From Levilactobacillus parabrevis ATCC 53295 (lineage in GTDB: Bacteria > Bacillota > Bacilli > Lactobacillales > Lactobacillaceae), in contig NZ_AZCZ01000004.1 in NCBI RefSeq assembly GCF_001434055.1, forward strand, positions 1-64,000: a stretch of DNA of 64,000 nt, read 5' to 3'. Each line of letters opens with the position of its first letter. The stretch's first letter is position 1. Under the pieces are notes generated by a model. That model was not told the DNA's origin. It saw nothing but the letters and a program-made list of their open reading frames with translations, and did no database searches. Made by a program: the position numbers and the translations under genes. This document shows positions 18,901 to 26,686 of this stretch, piece after piece.

Positions 18901-19100
18901 GATAACGCCTATGTCAGCCGCAGGGATGGCTAAAATGGGCTCAGCCGTGGGAATTGACTAGTTGGCAAGCTTGCCAACTAGTCAATTGGTGGATTTAAGA
19001 CGCGACTCTTAGCGGCTTAAATCCAAGCTTGAAGACCGCTCTTTGGCTTCAAGCGTCCCCCCACAGCGTCACGGCCCATTTTAGCCATCCCGGAGGCCCC
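18901..19100 (-). repeat. Structured intergenic repeat, copy C
   Basis: Same architecture as copies A and B but on the minus strand, just downstream of phoU. The outer stem is a perfect 18-bp inverted repeat (GGGATGGCTAAAATGGGC at 18923-18940 with its complement at 19074-19091). Inner hairpins: CTTGAAG/CTTCAAG (19028-19053) with loop CCAAAGAGCGGT, GGATTTAAG/CTTAAATCC (18991-19024), and a perfect 36-bp palindrome at 18952-18987. Shared unpaired motifs are ACGCTGTGGG-GGACG, GCCAAAGAGCGGTC and TTCCCACGGCTG. It may form the 3' end of the pst-phoU transcript. Confidence 0.75.
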
Positions 19101-19129
19101 AGACATCAGCCATGTGGCCAATCAGATTG

Positions 19130-19807
19130 CTAGTTGGGACTGTCTGAATTGGCGGGATTGAGTTCGATGATCTGGCCGGACTTCAGGTAGACGATCCACT
19201 CACACACGTTCGTCACGTAATCCCCGATTCGGCTCAGGTCCTGCGCCACATTGAGGTAAATTGAAGCGCCAGTCTCGAATGCTGGGTCCAACCGCATTTG
19301 CTGATAGCTGTCCGCTCGAATCTGGTGGTTCAGCTGGTCCAGCTTGCGGTCGACTTCTGCCAACTCGCGTGCGGCATGCTCATCCTTGTTGACGTACGCG
19401 GTCAGTACATCGCGAATCATTTGCGTGGTAATCTGACTCATTTCACCAATCAATTGCTCGAGCACGGGAATCTTCTGCTTGCTCCCAAATTTAATGGCGG
19501 AGTGGGCCACGTTTCTCGCGTGGTCCGCTGCCCGTTCCAATTCCGAAACAGCCTTCAAGATCGTGACAATTTCCCGTAGGTCGGTCGTCACTGGTTGATA
19601 CAACGCAATCATTTCAAAGGTCTTCTGCTCCAGCGAAATTTCGCGTTGGTTGATTTCGTGGTCATGATCGATCAGCTTTTGTGCCGCAACAGCATCGCGG
19701 TTCATAAAGGCGTCGACCGCTTGTTGCACGACCTCACTGACCAACATGCCCATTTCCGTAAAGTCAGCGTCTAGTTCTGCTAACTCATCATCAAACAATC
19801 TGCGCAT
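19130..19807 (-). CDS. phoU: Phosphate transport regulator PhoU
   Basis: A 225-residue all-helical protein with two PhoU repeats of about 100 residues. Metal-cluster motifs are visible as ELERAADHARNVA near residue 90 and DLSRIGDYVTNV near residue 192. PhoU sits at the membrane between the Pst transporter and the histidine kinase PhoR and keeps the Pho response off when phosphate is plentiful. It is the last gene of the pst operon, 11 bases after pstB, with AAGGAGG before ATG. Its partner kinase is probably the PhoR encoded at 26.7-28.0 kb. Confidence 0.95.
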   Translation of the reverse strand: MRRLFDDELAELDADFTEMGMLVSEVVQQAVDAFMNRDAVAAQKLIDHDHEINQREISLEQKTFEMIALYQPVTTDLREIVTILKAVSELERAADHARNVAHSAIKFGSKQKIPVLEQLIGEMSQITTQMIRDVLTAYVNKDEHAARELAEVDRKLDQLNHQIRADSYQQMRLDPAFETGASIYLNVAQDLSRIGDYVTNVCEWIVYLKSGQIIELNPANSDSPN

Positions 19808-19818
19808 AACTTGCCTCC

Positions 19819-20577
19819 TTAACCGAATCGGCCGCTGATATAATCTTCCGTTTGCTTTTCAGCGGGATTCATGAAAATATTTTTGGTTTGGTCCACTTCC
19901 ACCAACTCACCGTTCATGAAGAAAGCGGTTCGATCTGCAATCCGAGAGGCTTGTTGGAGATTATGGGTTACTGTAATAACCGTATAATCGTGGCGTAAAT
20001 TCAAGAGGGTTGTTTCAATTTGGCTACTGGAAACGGGATCCAAGGCGCTGGTCGGCTCGTCCAAGAGGATAATTTCTGGTGAAACGGCGAGGACCCGCGC
20101 AATGCAGACCCGCTGTTGTTGCCCACCGGACAAGGCTAACGCACTTTCGTGAAGGTGATCCTTGACTTCATCCCACACAGCAGCCTGCCGTAAGGATTTT
20201 TCAACGACCGCATCTAACTTTTCCTTATCTTTCTCACCGGCGATTCGCAGCCCATAGATAACATTGTCGTAAATGGAGAACGGAAACGGATTAGGTTGTT
20301 GGAACACCATGCCAATTTCCTTACGAATCTGCACGGTGTCGGCACTCGGTGCATAGAGATCCTGGCCCTTAAACTTAATGGTCCCAGTAATCGTGACGTT
20401 GGGAATCAGGTCATTCATCCGGTTGAGTGTCCGTAAATAGGTGGACTTCCCACACCCGGATGGCCCGATCAATGCCGTAATTCCTTTAGCATCAAAGTTC
20501 AAGTTGATGCCCTTCAAAGCTTCCTTGTCCCCGTAGTACAAATGTAGATCTTGGGTCGTTAAAATTTCCTTACTCAT
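19819..20577 (-). CDS. pstB: Phosphate ABC transporter ATP-binding protein (second PstB)
   Basis: A 252-residue ATPase of the high-affinity phosphate importer. Walker [10 protein letters not shown] is near residue 37, the ABC signature LSGGQQQR near 150, Walker [12 protein letters not shown] near 170, and the switch His in VTHNLQQA near 203. It is one of two pstB copies in tandem; two copies are common in lactobacilli and streptococci. The ATG at 20577 is preferred because AGGAGG is ten bases upstream, while an in-frame TTG two codons earlier is too close to that site. Confidence 0.95.
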   Translation of the reverse strand: MSKEILTTQDLHLYYGDKEALKGINLNFDAKGITALIGPSGCGKSTYLRTLNRMNDLIPNVTITGTIKFKGQDLYAPSADTVQIRKEIGMVFQQPNPFPFSIYDNVIYGLRIAGEKDKEKLDAVVEKSLRQAAVWDEVKDHLHESALALSGGQQQRVCIARVLAVSPEIILLDEPTSALDPVSSSQIETTLLNLRHDYTVITVTHNLQQASRIADRTAFFMNGELVEVDQTKNIFMNPAEKQTEDYISGRFG

Positions 20578-20594
20578 TTTCAATTTTCCTCCTC

Positions 20595-21419
20595 TTAACC
20601 GAAGTTCCCCGAAACGTAATCGCTTGTGATCTGAACCTGTGGATTAGTAAAAATATGGCTCGTGGTATCGTATTCCAATACCCGCCCCTGATTGAAAAAT
20701 GCCGTATATTCACTGATCCGTCCAGCTTGTTGCATGTTGTGCGTGACGATAATGATGCTGTAATTCTGCTTGAGTTCTAACAACGTATCTTCTAACTGAC
20801 TGGTCGACACGGGGTCCAACGCGCTCGCTGGTTCATCCAACAAGAGGATGTCCGGTTTGACAGCGATGGCTCGGGCAATGCAGAGTCGTTGGGCCTGCCC
20901 CCCTGATAACGCCAGCGCACTCTTATTCAGGTCATCCTTGACCTGATTCCAGAGAGCCGCCTGCTTCAAAGACGTCTCAACAATTTCATCAAGCTCGTGC
21001 TTATCGGTCGTCCCCCGCAGTCGTAGCGCAAAGGCAATGTTATCGTAGATAGACTTGGCAAATGGATTCGGTCGTTGGAAGACCATCCCCACGCGCCGCC
21101 GCATCTCATACACGTCGATGCTGGGCTGATTAATGTCGACGCCCCGGTACATGATGCGCCCCGTCACCGTGGCAATCCGGTCGTTCATCCGGTTTAAGGA
21201 ACGCAAGAACGTCGACTTACCAGAACCAGACGGCCCTATCAGCGCCGTAATCTGATTGCTGGCGAACCGCAAGTCACCCTCGGAGATGGCCTCCTTTTTA
21301 CCGTAGTAAACGTGCAGGTCCTCCGTAGATAAGATGGTCGGATGGTCTGCGTCTGCTGGTTGTACAATGTGCCGTTCCAACATTTCTGTGTTGCCCTGAA
21401 CATCATTACTTAGAAACAT
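20595..21419 (-). CDS. pstB: Phosphate ABC transporter ATP-binding protein (first PstB)
   Basis: A 274-residue PstB paralogue with an N-terminal extension of about 25 residues relative to the other copy. Walker A is GPSGSGKST, the signature LSGGQAQR (the neighbour has LSGGQQQR), Walker [12 protein letters not shown], and the switch region [10 protein letters not shown]. Both look active. The paralogues differ over most of their length, so the duplication is old. AAGGAGGGT precedes the ATG. Whether PstC/PstA use a heterodimer or alternate ATPases cannot be told from sequence. Confidence 0.94.
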   Translation of the reverse strand: MFLSNDVQGNTEMLERHIVQPADADHPTILSTEDLHVYYGKKEAISEGDLRFASNQITALIGPSGSGKSTFLRSLNRMNDRIATVTGRIMYRGVDINQPSIDVYEMRRRVGMVFQRPNPFAKSIYDNIAFALRLRGTTDKHELDEIVETSLKQAALWNQVKDDLNKSALALSGGQAQRLCIARAIAVKPDILLLDEPASALDPVSTSQLEDTLLELKQNYSIIIVTHNMQQAGRISEYTAFFNQGRVLEYDTTSHIFTNPQVQITSDYVSGNFG

Positions 21420-21432
21420 GGCTGACCCTCCT

Positions 21433-22317
21433 TTACGCTGACGTTAATCGTTTGTATAGCCGCTTACCCAGGTAACGGGCCGCGAAGTTGAATAATAAGA
21501 TGGCGAGGACCAACACTGCCGAGGAACCGGACGAAATTGCCTTAGCATCCGGCATAATTCCCTCGGAGTTGATCTTCCAAATATGAACCGCCAACGTTTC
21601 GGCCGGTCGCATCGGATTCAGCGGACTGGAAATGTTAAATGGATTCCAGTCGGTAAAGTCCAACGCCGGTGCACTCTGACCGGCCGTGTAGATCAAGGCA
21701 GCAGCCTCACCGAAAACTCGGCCAGCACTCAGGATAACCCCGGTCAGGATGCTTGGCACCGCTGCGGGCAGGATGACCCGAGTGACCGTTTCCCACCGCG
21801 ACAGCCCCAGTGCCAGGCCCCCTTCGCGTTGCGTCGTGTCGATGGTCCGTAAGGAATCCTCGATACTTCGCGTCAGCAAAGGGAGGTTGAAGAAGGTCAA
21901 AGCAAAGGCCCCGGACAGAATCGAGAACCCCAGGCGCAACTTGACTACGAAGAACAGGAAGCCGAAGAGCCCCACCACCACGGAGGGTAGCGAACTCAAA
22001 ATTTCAATTGCCGTTCGAATCGTGGTTGTAACCCAGTTATCCTTGGCATACTCGTAGAGGTAAATGGCCGCGCCCAATGCAATTGGAAAGGAAATGAGCA
22101 TGGCCAGAATCAAAAGATAGAAGGAATTGTACAATTGAACGCCGACCCCACCGCCCTTGAGAAAGGCTTTCGCGGGAGCCGTCAGAAAGTGCCAACTCAA
22201 CTGTGGCAAACCACTGACCAGAATATAGCCGAGGAGGGCCAACAAAATCAAGACAACTAACCCGGCAACGCCGTATAACGTCCCAATTGCCACTTTATTT
22301 TGCGTTTTTGGATTCAT
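21433..22317 (-). CDS. pstA: Phosphate ABC transporter permease PstA
   Basis: A 294-residue inner-membrane permease with six hydrophobic helices. The EAA loop that docks with PstB is seen as [27 protein letters not shown], cut here around residue 190. It forms the channel with PstC. The start region overlaps the pstC stop; the frame allows GTG at 22320 or ATG at 22317, and I use the ATG. The gene order pstS-pstC-pstA-pstB-pstB-phoU is the usual one. Confidence 0.95.
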   Translation of the reverse strand: MNPKTQNKVAIGTLYGVAGLVVLILLALLGYILVSGLPQLSWHFLTAPAKAFLKGGGVGVQLYNSFYLLILAMLISFPIALGAAIYLYEYAKDNWVTTTIRTAIEILSSLPSVVVGLFGFLFFVVKLRLGFSILSGAFALTFFNLPLLTRSIEDSLRTIDTTQREGGLALGLSRWETVTRVILPAAVPSILTGVILSAGRVFGEAAALIYTAGQSAPALDFTDWNPFNISSPLNPMRPAETLAVHIWKINSEGIMPDAKAISSGSSAVLVLAILLFNFAARYLGKRLYKRLTSA

Positions 22318-22319
22318 CA

Positions 22320-23252
22320 CTATTGGAGACGCCCCTTTCGACCGATCAAGCGAACGATCAGGTTAAAGACTAACGACATGAGCAACAGTACCAATGCTAA
22401 TGACCACAAGGCATTGTTCTGCAAGGAGCCCATGACGGTGTTTCCAATCCCCGTGGTCAACACGGAGGTTAACGTGGATGACGGGTCAACTAAGCTCCCC
22501 GGCATCAGCGCGGCGTTCCCAATGACCATCTGAACGGCCAATGCTTCACCGAAGGCCCGTGCCATACCGAAGACCACGGCTGTCATCAGGCCGGGTGTTG
22601 CCGCCCGAAGGACCACCTTATAGATGGTCTGCCACTGCGTCGCCCCTAAAGCCAGCGAGGCTTCCCGGTAATACCGAGGAACCGCACGAAGCGCATCGAC
22701 ACTCATTGAGGTCACCGTTGGTAAAATCATGACGAACAGGACACAGGTTCCCGAGAGAATCCCAAACCCGCTCCCACCAAAGATAGCCCGCGTTACTGGA
22801 ACAACAACGGAAAGCCCAATGAACCCGTAAACTACGGACGGAATTCCTACCAGAAGTTCGGTGACCGGTTGGAGAATCTTGGCCCCCTTATTCGGGGAAA
22901 TTTCATTCATGAAGACCGCCGTCCCAATAGCAAACGGCGTTGCGACGATCGCTGAAAGCACCGTAATCAGGAATGACCCCATGATCATCGGCAATGCCCC
23001 AACTTCCGGCTTACCATTGGCATCCGTAACGCCCGGGTTCCAGCTCTTCCCCGATAGGAAGTCCCAGAGACTAACGTGATTGGTAAAGAAGGTGGCAAGC
23101 CCCTTGGAGGCCACAAACCCAATAATTCCGACCACGACCGCGACGATCAGGATCAGCGCCGAAAAACTGACGACCTTACCCCAGATTTCTAGTTTAGCTG
23201 CCTTGGAGTGGCGTTTGAGCTGTTGCTCCAGTTGCTGGGTAGACTTCATCAT
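22320..23252 (-). CDS. pstC: Phosphate ABC transporter permease PstC
   Basis: A 310-residue permease with six membrane helices and a long cytoplasmic N terminus (about 1-25, rich in Gln and Lys). The EAA loop is at about residues 205-225 (ASLALGATQWQTIYKV). The large periplasm-facing loop after helix 1 (SLWDFLSGKSWNPGVTD) is typical of PstC. Its ATG overlaps the pstS stop (ATGATGA), so translation is coupled. Confidence 0.95.
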   Translation of the reverse strand: MMKSTQQLEQQLKRHSKAAKLEIWGKVVSFSALILIVAVVVGIIGFVASKGLATFFTNHVSLWDFLSGKSWNPGVTDANGKPEVGALPMIMGSFLITVLSAIVATPFAIGTAVFMNEISPNKGAKILQPVTELLVGIPSVVYGFIGLSVVVPVTRAIFGGSGFGILSGTCVLFVMILPTVTSMSVDALRAVPRYYREASLALGATQWQTIYKVVLRAATPGLMTAVVFGMARAFGEALAVQMVIGNAALMPGSLVDPSSTLTSVLTTGIGNTVMGSLQNNALWSLALVLLLMSLVFNLIVRLIGRKGRLQ

Positions 23253-24133
23253 TTGGCGCCTCCTAACTGCTTAATTTGGCCGTTAACGTCACGTTCGACC
23301 TTCATCTGATCCGGCGACAGGTAGCCTAACTGCCGAACCAACGTCTTCTGAATGGCCGGTGACTGCACGTAACGAATGAAGTCCTTCGTTAAACCTGTCG
23401 GCTGACCCTTGGTATAGAGATGTTCGTAAGACCAGATTTTCCAAGCGTTGGTCTTGACGTTGGCTTCCGTGGGCGCCACTTTGTTCAGCGCAATGTCTTG
23501 TACAGTGTTATTGACATAGGAAAAAGCCACGTAACTAATGGCTCCCGGTGTGGTCGCCACGATTTGGCGCACCATCCCGGATGAATCTTGCTCTTGCGAG
23601 GTCTTCGATTGATGACCTGCGAGGCCAAACTGCTCAAAGGTCGCCCGGGTGCCACTCCCCTGAGCGCGGTTGATCAATACAACGGGAACATCGGCACCAC
23701 CAACCTGTTTCCAGTTGGTGACCTTACCCGTGAAGACCTGAATCAATTGGGCAGTCGTCAGGTTATTGATGCCAATTTTCTTATTCACAATCGGCGTAAT
23801 GCCGACAACAGCTACCCGGTGATCGACTAGCTCGTCCGCCCGGATGCTCTTCTGTTCGCCCGCGAAGAGGTCGGAGTTCCCAATTTGAACGGCACCTTCT
23901 TGAATCTGACTCAGCCCCGTTCCGGTTCCCCCACCTTGAACGTTGATGAACGTTCCTAAATGATCACTTGTGTATTCTTCACCGGCTGCTTCTACTAAGG
24001 GTTGCAAGGCCGTAGACCCCACCGCCGTAATAGATTCACCCGCGTGACTGACCTCGCGCGTTTGGTAAGCAAAGAGGCCCAGACCTACGATAACCAATAA
24101 GCCCAGTCCTTGCCACCAGCGTTTCTTCGACAT
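23249..24133 (-). CDS. pstS: Phosphate-binding protein PstS without a lipobox
   Basis: A 294-residue substrate-binding protein of the Pst importer. The phosphate-site motifs AVGSTALQPL (about 36-45), GGGTGTGLSQI (about 67-77) and RAQGSGTRATFEQF (about 155-168) are present. An N-terminal hydrophobic segment (LGLLVIVGLGLFAYQT, about 10-25) looks like a signal anchor. There is no cysteine in or after it, so the usual lipid attachment is absent. The protein is probably held by this segment or cleaved and released. It is the first gene of the operon, behind a Pho box. Confidence 0.92.
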   Translation of the reverse strand: MSKKRWWQGLGLLVIVGLGLFAYQTREVSHAGESITAVGSTALQPLVEAAGEEYTSDHLGTFINVQGGGTGTGLSQIQEGAVQIGNSDLFAGEQKSIRADELVDHRVAVVGITPIVNKKIGINNLTTAQLIQVFTGKVTNWKQVGGADVPVVLINRAQGSGTRATFEQFGLAGHQSKTSQEQDSSGMVRQIVATTPGAISYVAFSYVNNTVQDIALNKVAPTEANVKTNAWKIWSYEHLYTKGQPTGLTKDFIRYVQSPAIQKTLVRQLGYLSPDQMKVERDVNGQIKQLGGAK

Positions 24134-24184
24134 ACCGCTAACCTCCTATCGGCCGAATGTTGCCATCCGACCCTTTCGAAAATA

Positions 24185-24238
24185 AGTATACCGAACGAAT
24201 GTAAATGTCATGTAGACGTATTGTAAAGGTTATGTAAA
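24185..24238 (-). promoter_or_regulatory. Pho box and promoter of the pst operon
   Basis: On the minus strand four hexamers TTTACA, TTTACA, TCTACA, TTTACA start exactly 11 bp apart (plus 24233, 24222, 24211, 24200). This is the PhoP direct-repeat pattern of Gram-positive Pho promoters. A -10 TATACT (24185-24190) follows nine bases later, and the -35 position is covered by the repeats, as for activator-dependent promoters. Confidence 0.88.
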
Positions 24239-24329
24239 TATAGCCCATTCACGCAACTTTTTTTAGGCGAATGGGTGTCTGCCCCTGATTACTGGCGTGG
24301 CTAACTACTAACTGGACTTTCTAGTTGGT

Positions 24330-24362
24330 CACGGCCGGCTACACCTCTGACCTCCTCCGACT
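24330..24362 (+). repeat. 3'-end fragment of the structured repeat family
   Basis: These 33 bases match positions 48920-48952 (minus strand) with only two differences; the shared core is CACGGCCGGCTACA-CTCTG-CCTCCTCCGACT, given here with the variable bases as dashes. A short hairpin before it (CTAACT / AGTTGG) fits the last hairpin of the element. The 5' half is missing or unrecognisable. Confidence 0.6.
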
Positions 24363-24431
24363 TAGATTAACTCTAACCGCAGTGAATGACGTCATCCCCC
24401 AAAACACCTCCACCAGGAAAGAATCTAAACC

Positions 24432-24464
24432 AAAAAGCCACAATGGCAGTCATCCCATTGCGGC
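24432..24464 (-). terminator. Terminator of the MucBP surface-protein gene
   Basis: Minus-strand stem GCCGCAATGG / CCATTGTGGC with an eight-base loop, followed by five U residues. It lies about 80 bases past the end of the full-length (pre-mutation) frame. Confidence 0.8.
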
Positions 24465-24542
24465 TAATTATCTCGATCTATGCCTTGCCAATCATTCTCA
24501 TCTTTCAAATTCTCGCCAATTATATCCAACAGTACGGCCACT

Positions 24543-24647
24543 CTATTTGATCGTCTTCACTAACCGTGGATTCCCACTGATATAACCGCCAGCCACCTGG
24601 TAGCGTAACGTGTCACCCTTACTAAAGTTGTTGGCGTTGGAGTAGTC
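24543..24647 (-). pseudogene. Detached C-terminal end of the MucBP/DUF5776-like protein
   Basis: The frame of the surface protein continues in phase for 34 codons past its TGA stop and ends at TAG 24543-24545. It encodes DYSNANNFSKGDTLRYQ and then VAGGYISGNPRLVKTIK, the expected end of the DUF5776-like repeat that the TGA cuts. A Trp codon (TGG) at the TGA would restore a normal domain. It is likely no longer translated unless read through. Confidence 0.75.
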
Positions 24648-26390
24648 TCAGCCCCGAACTTTGAAAACGGCCTGTGTGTTCTTGGCGTAGTGGTGGTTGC
24701 GCGCTGTCAAGTTAACGGTGTTGTAGCGATTCAATGCTTGTTTAGCTCGAACCCGCTTAGGCATCGTCTTCTTTCCCGCTTGGACTAATGTCTTGTTGGC
24801 CGTCACGTAACGACCGTTGCTGAGCACGAACCGCGTGGTCAGGTTGTGTTCCACGACTCTCTTAACGGTGAGAACCTGTCCCTGACGGTAGTGTGCCACC
24901 TTGCCCGTCAAATTCTTCTTACTATATGCATTGATGCCTCGCGGATTGATAACCGTGACCTGCTTGTGCTTTGACCCATAGTAAACGGGTGTCGTGTACT
25001 TGCTGTTGGTCGTCACGTAACCAGTCTTACCGGCCGTCTTGCTGTGATGATTGACATCTTTGACCTTATAACGTGCCACGCCATTCTTGGATTCCGCATA
25101 CCCGGTTACCACAAACATTGGCCGGTTCAAACGTGATTTGCGTTGATACCACTGCTTACGGGCCTGATTCGTAAAGGTTGCCTGCTGATAAAGACCGATC
25201 TTCTTAGTGGCGTAAATCACCGTGCCCTCTGGTACCGCCGTGTCGCCATCCCCACCGGTTTGCAGATCAGCGCGGTAGACGTAGGTCACGGTCTGTGCCG
25301 TACTGGTAAATTCCCCGGTTGCGTTCGCCGGCGTCTTGGTCAACGTGTACCCTTTAACTTTAGCCGCCTCTGCCTGGTAGGCACTGCCCAAGCTTCCCGT
25401 CAGTGTCTGACTCGGTGCGACCTGGGTGCCATCCTCGGCCACGTAATGAACCGTCACTGGTTGACTCGTCACCGGCAGCGGGTCAGGTCCGGGATCAGGC
25501 GTCACAACGTCCTCATACCAAGAGCTGAAGGACTTAAATTCAGTTGAAAGCATCCCATCGTATTTGTACGTCCCATCAGCCTGTAGCTGCAGGTAATCCG
25601 TCAGCGGCTTAGTCGATAAGGCCGTCAACTGCCGTTCGGTGGCATCCGGATCAACCATAGCAGCCAGTTTTGCAGTGGCCTGATCTAAATCACCTAAATG
25701 ATACGTCCTAAGATACATCTTGCAATTCCCAATCATAATTTGATAGAAATTCTCAGGAGTCGTGGCTAACGTCTGTTCAACCTGCTTCATGATGCCCGCA
25801 CCCTCAGGAGTCTCGGCTAGTTTAGGTTTGAGATTAGCCTCATAGTCCGCCTGAACTTCTGCCTGCGTCGTTTGGTTCAAGAAAACCTTGGCCCCGGTGC
25901 TGAAGTCCCAGGCAAAATAATATGCGGCAACTGCATTCGACTTGATATAGTCCGCCGCGGTCATCCCAGTGGCCTCTTCACCGCCAGCCTCTCTAATCAC
26001 ATAATCATAAAGGCTTTCCCCGGGTAGCAACGAAATCTGAGAGCTCGCCAGTTCCGGAATGCTGTTGGCAAATTCTGCCGCCTTGTCGTCATTAGGATAC
26101 TTGGCGATCATCGCTTGAATAAATCCCGGCTGCTCCGCTTGAGCCCGGGTCACGCTAGTCCCCCACTCAGGGTACCAATAAACTTTTTGTGTCCCGTCTT
26201 TACCACTGATTAGCGTGTAAGGCATCTCCACTGTACCAATCTGGTACGTTTTTTCAGCGGCAGCCACTCTGGCAATCGGTTGTGTCCCAACCGCCGTCGT
26301 GTCCGCCAGTGCAATACTAGGACTCAAAATCCCCCCTAGTAAGAGTAATGTCAGTCCTGAAATGGTAAGTCGCTTCATTATCTTATTCAT
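24648..26390 (-). CDS. Secreted MucBP/DUF5776-like surface protein, C-terminally truncated
   Basis: A 580-residue exported protein. A signal peptide (about 1-30, ending near PSIALA) is followed by an unrecognised domain of about 270 residues, a Pro-rich linker (PDPGPDPLP), one MucBP domain (about 310-375, VTVHYVAEDGTQVAPSQ) and basic, Tyr-rich C-terminal repeats resembling DUF5776 domains that bind the cell surface. No LPXTG motif is present. The ATG at 26390 has AAGGGG eight bases upstream. The reading frame ends at TGA within the last repeat, and the rest of that repeat is encoded in phase behind it, so this looks like a nonsense mutation. An adhesion role is inferred from MucBP. Confidence 0.8.
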   Translation of the reverse strand: MNKIMKRLTISGLTLLLLGGILSPSIALADTTAVGTQPIARVAAAEKTYQIGTVEMPYTLISGKDGTQKVYWYPEWGTSVTRAQAEQPGFIQAMIAKYPNDDKAAEFANSIPELASSQISLLPGESLYDYVIREAGGEEATGMTAADYIKSNAVAAYYFAWDFSTGAKVFLNQTTQAEVQADYEANLKPKLAETPEGAGIMKQVEQTLATTPENFYQIMIGNCKMYLRTYHLGDLDQATAKLAAMVDPDATERQLTALSTKPLTDYLQLQADGTYKYDGMLSTEFKSFSSWYEDVVTPDPGPDPLPVTSQPVTVHYVAEDGTQVAPSQTLTGSLGSAYQAEAAKVKGYTLTKTPANATGEFTSTAQTVTYVYRADLQTGGDGDTAVPEGTVIYATKKIGLYQQATFTNQARKQWYQRKSRLNRPMFVVTGYAESKNGVARYKVKDVNHHSKTAGKTGYVTTNSKYTTPVYYGSKHKQVTVINPRGINAYSKKNLTGKVAHYRQGQVLTVKRVVEHNLTTRFVLSNGRYVTANKTLVQAGKKTMPKRVRAKQALNRYNTVNLTARNHHYAKNTQAVFKVRG

Positions 26391-26614
26391 TTGGCTCACC
26401 CCTTAAACTTTTCGCCGTTATATCTATAGACAGTATATCATGGTCAGCCTGATTAGTCGCGCTTATTTTCCTATTAGAACAGCATTGGTTTCTCTGAGCA
26501 AAGACTTGGTTAGGCCAATGATTAGCCAAATCAGGGTGTTACACATAATCCAAATACTGGGTAAATTTTATGAAAACAGGTCCTCATCGTCCCCGTCTTC
26601 ACTAGCGAACCAAC

Positions 26615-26656
26615 TAAAAATGGCGGTCCCATCATCGCTGACGAGCACCACCATTT
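26615..26656 (-). terminator. Terminator of the phoPR operon
   Basis: Minus-strand stem AAATGGTGGT / ACCGCCATTT with a 19-base loop that can pair further, followed by U residues, 31 bases past the phoR stop. Confidence 0.7.
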
Positions 26657-26686
26657 CATTTACACATAATTTTCAATTATTCTCAT

